Of a stretch of DNA of 64,000 nt, positions 56,701 to 64,000 are shown piece by piece. A program made the translations under genes and the position numbers. Source of the stretch: Dromaius novaehollandiae (lineage: Eukaryota > Chordata > Aves > Casuariiformes > Dromaiidae). Position 1 is the stretch's first letter. Each line of letters opens with the position of its first letter. The DNA is taken from the NCBI RefSeq assembly GCF_036370855.1, contig NC_088102.1, positions 68,891,601-68,955,600 of the forward strand, in the 5' to 3' direction. A model generated the notes under the pieces. It was not told where the DNA came from, searched no databases, and was given only the letters and a program-made list of their open reading frames with translations.

Positions 56701-59700
56701 GCCAGCCTGCCCAACTTGTCCAGGCTCGATCTGCAGAACAACTGCCTCCGAGCCGTCCCCCCTGAGGTCCAGACCTTGCCGTTCGTGCGCCTCCGCGGCA
56801 ACCCGTTGGGAGAAGCTGAGCCCTCCCCGCAGGCTGGTAATTGCACAGCTTCTCTTGCGTCGGTCCTGCCCAGCTGCTCCCGTGCTCTGCCCAGCGTGGT
56901 GTGAATAGATTTGGGTTAGAGAGGAGAAGCAAGGGGGAATTAGATCAGTATTTATTTGTCTGGCCTAATTATTAGGTTGTAAGGATGCAAGAGTGCCAGT
57001 TCTGGAGTTCTGGTTTTATGACCTCAGCCTGTTCTGGAGGGCTCAGGGGTGCTTGGAAGTGGACTTGCTTGGCCCACTCTTAGGGGAGTAGAGGTGAAAA
57101 TGGGATTCACAGGAAATGGAAAGGGCCCTTGAAGGGGTCCAGCCTTTTCAGAAGAAGTGGGCACCAGTTTTGGGGCTCACTGCCTCACCTTGAGGCTGTG
57201 GTGGCTCACGCTAGCAGCACTCCGGGCAACAGGAGGTGAGCTGGCAGCGCGATTACCCCGGCTTTGCCCTCGCCCCGGCTGCAGGAGGGCAGCTCGTTCT
57301 CTGAGGCGAAGGTGATGAAGCAGAAGGAATCTGCGCAGGGTTTCCCACGGATGCTCACATTCACAAGGGTGAGCACAGACTCCCAGGAGTGGCCCTGGGA
57401 GCTGCGGGGCCGGTGGATGGGGAGCTTCTCTAACTCCCCCTGCTCCTGAGCTTTCCTAGGGGAGACAGTCAGCATTTCCAGTGCATCTGGGGACCCCTAG
57501 GCTTCTTTCCATCCTCCTCTTGCTCCTTGATCTGAAACCCCCTGGAGCGTGAGCATGGTTTCTTTAGTGACTTCTATCAGATTAGGATTAAACCAAAACC
57601 GAAATGCAAGTTCAGCTTTTCTTGCCTACCCTGATCTAAATAACCTCTGTCTCCTCCTGCTACCCAACCCTTCTTACTGCTACAGATGAATCCAGTGCCA
57701 AAAGACTACAAAGACTGTTCCTTGCATCAGGAGAGGACAGGTATGCCTCAGTTTTTAAGAATTTATGTTATAGTAGAGTTACAAGGCCCCAGACAAGATT
57801 GCCTGGTAGATACTGCAAATGTACATAGAGAATTTATGGCCTCGGTAGGCCAGTTAGACAAGGTGGGAGATTCCTTCTGTTGATTTTTGGAGCACTGAAG
57901 TCATTGCAGGGTGTCATACGTTCATGCATTTCTTCTGGAAGCTTTACCGTGACCTCTGAAGGCTGCAAAGTACGCCTGGCCTGTGGCATCCGTTTCCACT
58001 TCCCGCCGGGGGCTGCCTCTGATCCTCTGCGCATCCACTTCCGCACCCTCGCGCCGGACCCCAAGTGGGTGAAGCTGCGGCACCACGACGTCCTGCTGAG
58101 CACCGTCCTGGAGCTGCGGCCTCACGGGGTTGAGTTCCAGCAGGTGAGGGCGCGTCCAGGCCACCCGCCGAGCCATCAGCCTCTGCCACCGCCCAGCAGC
58201 ATGACAGAGTCCTTTGGGGCTGTGGGTGCCAGCTACACCTGTCACCGCTGTTTTTAAGTAGCTGTATGACTGGCTGTCAAAAAAGCCCCACTGCGAAGAC
58301 ACAGAAAGGACACAGCCAGCTTCCCTAGCATGGCGTTGGCCTCTCTCTTTTCCTTTCTCCACTGCTTCTGCTTGAGCTGAGCTATAAAATTCCTTGCTTA
58401 CAGCCCTCTTCCTCTGCGGGAAGAGAGGTGCTGTTCTTGCATTTGACCCTAGCCTGCAAGGGGAATGCGTCACACCTTTCCCTAAAAGGCCATTCGGGTG
58501 GTTTTAATTCAAACTCCTGTGTGCTTACACCACCAGCCCTGCCACGCTGACAGCAGCTCAGGGGAAAGGTTGCTTTGCCCTTTCTGCCCTTTCTGCCCAC
58601 AGACTGCTGAACTTTCTCTGCAGTTACAATACACTCTGCGCCTGACATCTTCTGTCCCCTCCCTTGAGGCTGCAGGAGAGAGCAGGCTCCCATCTCCTCC
58701 ACGACTCCCCGCACACAGGCCACGCTTTTCCTCCCCTTCTCGTCTGCACAGCAGGCCATGGAGCAGAGCTAGGCGTGGTTTTGTCCGTTCTGTTGGTGTC
58801 TTACGGGAATGCCTTTTTGTACCCGCTCCATTGCCAGGAGGTGGAGATCTGGATGCCGTATGCCTCTCCTCAAAGCCTTCACCAGCGTGAAGTGGTAGTT
58901 CGGACCTTCAGCGGGCAGAGCTGGAGCGATCTGAGAACAAAAGTGGAGCAGAAGAGAAAATCAAAGGTGAGCGGGTAGTGACACATACTGTTCCTTTTCC
59001 TCTCTGGTTTTGCCTGAACATAAGCCTGCCTGAAATGTTTTGTGAAGCATCTTGTGAGCAGTGGTGTTGTGTCCAGCTGGTATAAAATGGAGTGGATTTT
59101 GGCTCTAGGGTCGCCCTCTCGTGGAGGTATGTCTCCTAAAGTTGATGAGTTAAAGCATGCCGTGCTCCGTTCCTGTTCTAGCATTGGACACTTTGATCTG
59201 CTGAGGTTTTACTGCCTCCTTTTTTCCTGCTGTTCTTGTGATATGTTATATGCCTGCATGTTTTCTCTTCTTTCTTGTCTTCTGTTACAGAAGCATGTGG
59301 CTTGTTGTAGCGTCCTTCACTTCTCCTGGTTCCTAGTTGTGTCTCGACTTGTAGAGAATGAATGCAAAGTGCCGGCAGAGGGGACATTGCTCTTTTCTAG
59401 CGTGGATCCAAACATCAAAGTGGTCTTCCCTCCTGGAGTCACCGAAGAGACTCGCAGTGTCAAACTGCAGGTATGTGTGCTTAAAAAAATAACGGGACAT
59501 AAGGAAGCTTTTGCCTATTGTTCTGTTACAGAACGTAATGGCAGAGCAGGTCAGCAAGTGAGATCTGGGGCGATTGCTTATGCAAATCTAACTCTAGAGC
59601 AGCCCCACTGCGACTAATTGTGCTGTACAGCAGGCAGACAGTGCTAAATGCTGTTGCAATACCTCGGTCTGCCCCTGCTTGCCATGCTGGCGCCAGTGTT

Positions 59701-62700
59701 AGAGCAGAGTTTGGCCCAGCCACTGGGCTTCCTTCTCCCGCTGCGCCCTGAGCCAAGCACAGCATTTGCCTGCTGGGTGCTGGGGGTCTGTGCAGTGACA
59801 AGGGAATGTGGGTGCCCGACTGCTCAGCTCACAGCGCTACGTTCCACATGCAGGTGCTGCCGGTCTCGGCGGAAGAAGTAGAGGAAATCACGGCCGATGT
59901 GGGTTGCAGAGCCAGTCCCCTGCTCTGCCTCTCCCAGGACTGCCCCATGGATTTCCTCAGGCCAGTGAGAATTCAGCTCCCCCTCCCACTTGGGGTCACA
60001 GGTCAGTTTATTCCCAAAACTGGCCGAGAGAAGCTCCATGTGTGGAAAACCACAAGTGGCAAGCTGGACATTTTGTTTGCTTTTCCTGTTAATAATAAAG
60101 CTTGTTGCTTTGCCTGCAGGAACAGCATTGCGGCGAGGCGTGTCCGCTTGGTGGGTGCTAGGGCAGGGTGGTGGGAGCGGAGGTAGTTCAGATCTCATAG
60201 CAAACCAGTGCTGAGCTTTTGGTTCTGCAGGGGAAGAAGAGAAGCAAGTCACAGTAAGCCAGCAGCAGCAGCTGGGCGAATGGCCCTGGCAAATGGGTTT
60301 CCCTGCCGACCCGCATTTGTACTTAGCCTGCTGGGCTTGGTGGGATGGGCTGGAGAGGCACTCCTGCAAGCTGAGGAGACGTATCATGAAAGGGCTCTGA
60401 TTCGTGGCTGGGAATAGGACAGCTTGAAGCAGACAAGGAAGATGCTGCCTCCAGGGGTCTGCCTTCTCTCTCACTTCCTGCTTGTGAATCAGCTGCTGCA
60501 GTTAATACTGTAGCATTATACACTAAAGCATCTCCTGCTCTGAGTACTGTGCTATAAACTGCCTCGTTCAATAGCTGACTTGCCAGGGATTCCTCTGTCT
60601 GCGTGCAGAGTGCCCTGCATCTACTGATTTCTGTTTTCTTTAGCCTCTTCTGGATTTCTCATGAGGAAGTAAAATCTTTTTCAGTATTGGCTTGGCCTTC
60701 TTTTTAAGACTACCTGGTATGAACTACCAGAACTTCCTTAACACCCCTAGGTACCGGTGATGGGGATCGCACTGTGCATCTGTGTTGGTGAAGATCAGCA
60801 CACCACCGGTTTAAGACTGCACATTCTGCCAGAATATCCTGGAAGCATTGGGGTAGCCTGATCCTTTTACTGCTGCTCTTCTTAGACCAAAAGCCTGTCC
60901 TGGATGCTGAAGAGAAGGGCATGACACTTAATTTGGCACTTTTAAAAAAGTGAATCACCCCAAACCATGGCTGGGTTTGTAAATCCATGAATCGAGGGTG
61001 GAAGGAAGATGCCCATATTCACCTCAAATTCAAGGCTTCTGCTGTACACTGCATCTCTTGATTTTTGTCTTTAGGGTTAAACTTGGATCGATCCAGGCTG
61101 CACCTTCTCCATGGCGACCTGCAGGGCCAGACCTGGGATGACATTACCAGCCAGGTGGTGCTGGAATTCACCCATCTTTATGCAATATTTGAAGTCACCC
61201 ACTTCTCCTGGTAAGTGGGGAGTTCGTCTTGCGGGAGAGATGGGATGTTTCTTCACCTTGCTTTTTCTGTCCCCAGCCAGGGGTCATGCCATTAATCCTG
61301 CCTATTCTACTTTTCTTTAGGGGTCAAGCCCAGCTTAAGACTTTCTCTTTACCCATCATTTTTTACGCCATTGTACAACTCCACTGGAGAAAAGCTTGTG
61401 GTTCTGCTCTTCTTGGAGTGCTCCTGGCCCTTCTCCTTGCCTTTCAGTGCAGAGAAGCCCAGACAGATTAGCCAGCAGGGTATGCTTAGAACGATTACAC
61501 TCCAGCTAGCGCCTTCCCGTGCTGAATCCGTAGCTCTTCAGCCACAGGGTGCCAGGCCATTCTCCTCTCAGGTCCAAGTTCTCCTCTTCTTCCTGCTGGG
61601 TCTCGACCTCCCTCACTTTAAGTTTTCTCACTCTCAGTCTGAGTACTTGCCTCTCATGCTGTCAGCCAGGATAAGAAGATAAGATGGTGCCTGAAGTGTT
61701 GCTTGAGAAACACAAGCTCCCTCAACACCCAGTTTTGTCTTTTCCCCGAAGGAGTGAAGAGCGGGTCACTGAAGACCTGAACAGTGGGTGATCTCATGAG
61801 TGTGACCCTGGCTTTTCCAGGGTCTTTCCTTCTTCTTAACTGCTTTGTCTGCTAGGTACTGGCTGTGGTACACCACCAAGACCTACATTGGAGGCATTGC
61901 CAAGAAAGTCTACGAGCGGCTGCGTATGTACCAGGTGAACTTCATTGCTCTGCAGAGGAAGAAGGACCCCGAGCAAGTCCTGCTTCAGTGTGTCCCCAAG
62001 CACAAGGTCTGGTCTAGGCTGCGTTGCCTTGCTTCTGAGCTCCTGGGGCCTTTCTTTGTAGAGTGTAAGGGCAGCAGGGCACCACACGGTCCTGCTCACT
62101 GCCCCGGGGTTGTGGCTGAGATACGTTGTCGCCACGCTATGTTGGAACAGTGATGCCAACTCACCAGAAAGCCGGGGAGAAGGAAAACTTGTTCTGTGCA
62201 GCAGCAGATGCAGTGCAGTGATTTCTTGCCCTGTGAACCCCAGGGACTGGGCTGCTAAGCTCAGCTGGGCCACAGCAACTGGCCATGTGCGTGCTGGTAG
62301 CCGTAGCAAACATGAGGCAAAATGTTCTGGCTTAAACTTCAGTAAAAGATACTAATGTTAACAAATTACTTGTCTGCTATTGGCTCATAGCACGGGTGGA
62401 AACAACCTCATCAATCTGCTTCAGCGCAACACCAGGTTAGCTTATGCTGTCAGGGAAGGCAGTTTGAGCTAACCTGTCTGACTTTGCACTGAAGGAGCTG
62501 CGAAGCACCCAGGCAGCTCTTCTACTCCCTCTGCCCTATGGGTATCGGCCCTCAGCAGTGTTGCTTCAGATGTTCGCAAAGTAAATGTGATTCTCTGTTT
62601 GGAGAGCACGTACCCTGACAAGCAGCGCTGCTCAGTGAGGCAAGGGTTCATTCATCAAGCCACTGGAGCTGGGCTGCATAGCCAGGGCTCGGCATAGTTC

Positions 62701-63543
62701 TCTGGCCTGATTGCTCCCTCTTGTCTTTATTTGTTCTCCTCCATGAAAGTAAGGGGTCTTCGTCTCTTGGACCTTTCACTCGAATTCTGTTTCCAGAGGA
62801 TACAGCAATAGCACTCGCAGTGTGATCAGGGTGCTGTTTTCCTGCCAGTGAGGTTGGAGATAGGGTTTACTGCTATAAATATGAAGAAGGATAGACACCA
62901 CCACTCTAGGCTAGCTCTTGCACTGCCTCTGGGACCACAGGGCTCACAGTGTTAAGATACTACAGGCTGCTATGCCAAAATGAGCCTTCTGGTGTCCTCA
63001 GCTGTGTGCTGTTGCAGCATGTGGGTTTTGCAGACTGCTAGGAAGGAAAAGGAATGAGTAACTCCCTGCCTTTGAAGGTCACTGACCTGTTAAAAAGACA
63101 GTGAAGCTGATAATACCTTTTAGTGGCAGTTTTGGGATGGCCTGTCTTTGTTAATCCACACAGGCTTTTCTGCTTTTTAGTTGAGAACAGAAATGGGAAA
63201 GCCAAAAGGTTCAGAGCACCACTCCTTCCGCTGCAGTGAATGTACCTGGAATAGGAGTGGGTGGGTGTTTCTTCATTTCTTTTTCCTTTCCATGGAAGAT
63301 AAACTTTCCCTTTTGAAAGTGAATGAGAGGAGCATTATGGGCTTGGGGACACAGGCCTGGGGATGGACATTGTGTGCTTCAGACCAAACATGGGTCTCCT
63401 GTGTTGTCACCCTCGTCAGGTTGACCCAGTGCTGAAGAAGCTGCAGGACCGCTACCGAGGACCTGAACCATCTGACATGGTGGAGATGTTTGAGGGAGAG
63501 CAGTTCTTCGCCGCTTTTGAGCGAGGCATCAGCATCGATATGG
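53442..63543 (+). CDS. PIDD1: PIDD1, p53-induced death domain protein 1, 5' eleven coding exons (partial)
   Basis: This is the PIDDosome scaffold: with RAIDD it activates caspase-2, and with RIPK1/NEMO it signals to NF-kappaB (family knowledge). Join: 53442-53706, 55497-55910, 56633-56836, 57686-57740, 57942-58143, 58838-58966, 59291-59470, 59854-60001, 61075-61210, 61856-62006, 63420-63543. The frame is continuous for 669 codons plus one base. Domains: seven leucine-rich repeats (about 115-280), ZU5-1 (from about 313), ZU5-2 and the start of UPA. Both self-cleavage motifs HFS are intact, at Ser435 and Ser577, spaced 142 residues as in human 446/588. The remainder of UPA and the death domain lie past the right edge. 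No break is seen. Confidence 0.96.
55497..55910 (+). CDS. PIDD1: PIDD1 coding exon 2 (LRRs 1-5)
   Basis: At 414 bases this is the largest coding exon here. It carries five repeats of the LxxLDLSxNxLxxLP type, for example THLDLSFNRLSTLP and QDLDLSENALEYLP. The acceptor is ACCCAG and the donor GTAAAT, phase 1. Confidence 0.96.
56554..56567 (+). repeat. G14 homopolymer
   Basis: Fourteen G on the transcribed-sense strand, ending 65 bases before the PIDD1 coding exon 3 acceptor. Confidence 0.85.
56633..56836 (+). CDS. PIDD1: PIDD1 coding exon 3 (LRRs 6-7)
   Basis: The acceptor is AACCTGCAG. It encodes RRLHLHSNLLVTVPASL and SRLDLQNNCLRAVPPEV, then the LRR cap PFVRLRGNPLGEAEP, near identical to human FVRLQGNPLGEA. 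The donor is GTAATT. Confidence 0.96.
57686..57740 (+). CDS. PIDD1: PIDD1 coding exon 4
   Basis: This 55-base linker exon encodes ESSAKRLQRLFLASGED. RLFL matches human PRLFLTSDLDS. The acceptor is GCTACAG and the donor GTATGC. Confidence 0.9.
57942..58143 (+). CDS. PIDD1: PIDD1 coding exon 5 (ZU5-1 start)
   Basis: It encodes FTVTSEGCKVRLACGI and HFPPGAA, then VLELRPHGVEFQQ, the opening of the first ZU5 fold. The acceptor is unusual: TTCTGGAAG, an AAG rather than CAG or TAG end with purines just before it. Frame and homology require it. The donor is GTGAGG. Confidence 0.93.
58838..58966 (+). CDS. PIDD1: PIDD1 coding exon 6
   Basis: 43 codons. EVEIWMPYAS, then REVVVRTFSGQSWSDL aligns with human REVVVRTRNDNSWGDL. 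The acceptor is TTGCCAG and the donor GTGAGC. Confidence 0.95.
59291..59470 (+). CDS. PIDD1: PIDD1 coding exon 7 (first HFS cleavage site)
   Basis: 60 codons. LHFSWFLVVSRLVENEC contains the first autoproteolysis site (cut before Ser435). GTLLFSSVDPNIKVVFPPG then opens ZU5-2. The acceptor is GTTACAG and the donor GTATGT. Confidence 0.96.
59854..60001 (+). CDS. PIDD1: PIDD1 coding exon 8 (ZU5-2)
   Basis: 49 codons plus one base. ASPLLCLSQD matches human VSPLLCLSQS, followed by PVRIQLPLPLGVTG. The acceptor is CATGCAG and the donor GTCAGT. Confidence 0.95.
61075..61210 (+). CDS. PIDD1: PIDD1 coding exon 9 (second HFS site)
   Basis: It encodes LNLDRSRLHLLHGDL, then TWDDITSQVVLEFTHLYA and VTHFS. 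Ser577 is the second cleavage point, which releases the death-domain fragment that binds RAIDD. The acceptor is CTTTAG and the donor GTAAGT. Confidence 0.96.
61856..62006 (+). CDS. PIDD1: PIDD1 coding exon 10 (UPA start)
   Basis: 50 codons. YWLWYTTKTYIGGIAKK, then VNFIALQRKKDPEQVLLQC is nearly identical to human. The acceptor is TGCTAG and the donor GTCTGG. Confidence 0.96.
63420..63543 (+). CDS. PIDD1: PIDD1 coding exon 11 (UPA), last in window
   Basis: 41 codons plus one base. YRGPEPSDMVEMFEGEQFFAAFERGI-type sequence matches human YRGPEPSDTVEMFEGEEFFAAFERGI closely. The acceptor is CGTCAG and the donor GTATGG. The coding sequence continues beyond the edge. Confidence 0.96.
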
Positions 63544-64000
63544 GTATGGTAGCGCTGGGCCCCTTTCTGATCCTAACCCTTTCCTGATTCCCTAGCCCCA
63601 GGCCTGTCCCTGCTGGGGACTGTTCTCCGTGGCGTTCTCCCTCGTCTCCAGCACGCTGCTCACCTGCTGCTCACAACAGCCAGCCTGTGGACACTGAGCC
63701 TGTCACATCCTCTGGTCACTCAGCTTGTGTGTCTAGCTTTCTCTACGGAAGTGCTGTCTGCAGACTTTTGTTTCCTCTCATGCTGCTGTAGTCTGCAAAA
63801 GGCTCTGGGCAAGTGCGTTTATTTTGTGACTGATCTGCTTGTGCAGCCAGTTATGCCCTTTTCCGGGCATCTCAGACACTGCACGGGGATGCCCCCAGGG
63901 ATCTAATTCATGTTGTCCATTTCCTGGAAAACACGTAAAGATACCTCTCTGGAGAAGAGATTCTGAAATGATACAGAGCAGAGAATTCACATTACCAAAT
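63544..64000 (+). other. PIDD1: PIDD1 intron running off the window
   Basis: Begins with a GTATGG donor. No further PIDD1 exon is recognised before the end of the window. Confidence 0.8.

Larger units (their letters stand above)
53707..63419 (+). other. PIDD1: PIDD1 introns between coding exons
   Basis: Ten introns of about 200-1,800 bases separate the exons listed above; those over 300 bases include 53,707-55,496, 55,911-56,632, 56,837-57,685, 58,144-58,837, 60,002-61,074, 61,211-61,855 and 62,007-63,419. I see no snoRNA with clear boxes, no mobile element and no other gene. A G14 run lies at 56,554-56,567. Confidence 0.75.

Noticed and set aside
1-64000. CRISPR arrays, operons, phage-like or other prokaryote-type defence systems
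   Set aside because: No regularly spaced repeats, no such genes, and the window is clearly intron-rich vertebrate DNA.
1-64000. Endogenous retrovirus or other capsid-bearing element
   Set aside because: No gag-, pol- or env-like stretch and no paired terminal repeats were recognised. The 154-bp repeat pair lacks anything viral between its copies.

Overview
The window is vertebrate nuclear DNA and most likely avian. The genes have classic GT-AG introns and CpG-island promoters, and interspersed repeats are very sparse: I see only one plausible short CR1 fragment. Three protein-coding genes can be read exon by exon. They keep a neighbourhood known from human 11p15.5 (PIDD1, RPLP2, PNPLA2). No prokaryotic or viral gene system is visible. 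I cannot name the species.

Layout: bases 1 to about 9,100 hold no exon I can support. A strong CpG island at about 9.15-10.08 kb has a clean minus-strand splice donor and looks like the promoter and non-coding first exon of a further minus-strand gene whose coding part lies before base 1. PNPLA2 (adipose triglyceride lipase) runs on the minus strand. Its CpG island, TATA-like box and first coding exon are at 40.45-40.76 kb, and intron 1 is 15.7 kb. Eight further coding exons lie between 24,787 and 15,447, followed by a probable 4.9 kb 3' UTR ending near 10.59 kb. The nine exons join without a frame break into 480 codons, with the Ser47/Asp166 dyad intact.

RPLP2 (60S acidic ribosomal protein P2) is also on the minus strand, at 50.17-45.96 kb. 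It has a 5'-TOP-like first exon, four coding exons (116 aa) and, in its third intron, an H/ACA snoRNA that matches the position of SNORA52. RPLP2 faces PIDD1 (plus strand) across a CpG-rich region with oppositely oriented CCAAT boxes and a YY1-type motif. Eleven PIDD1 coding exons (53,442-63,543; 669 complete codons) encode seven leucine-rich repeats, two ZU5 modules with both HFS self-cleavage sites, and the start of UPA. The rest of UPA and the death domain lie beyond the right edge.

The genes do unrelated jobs (lipid-droplet lipolysis, ribosome stalk, PIDDosome scaffold) and are linked by conserved synteny, not by a pathway. Points worth following up are a 154-bp direct repeat whose two copies differ only at two CpG sites, matching CAACGG clusters just inside the first introns of two CpG islands, a start-stop upstream ORF in the PNPLA2 5' UTR, and an overlapping upstream ORF at PIDD1.
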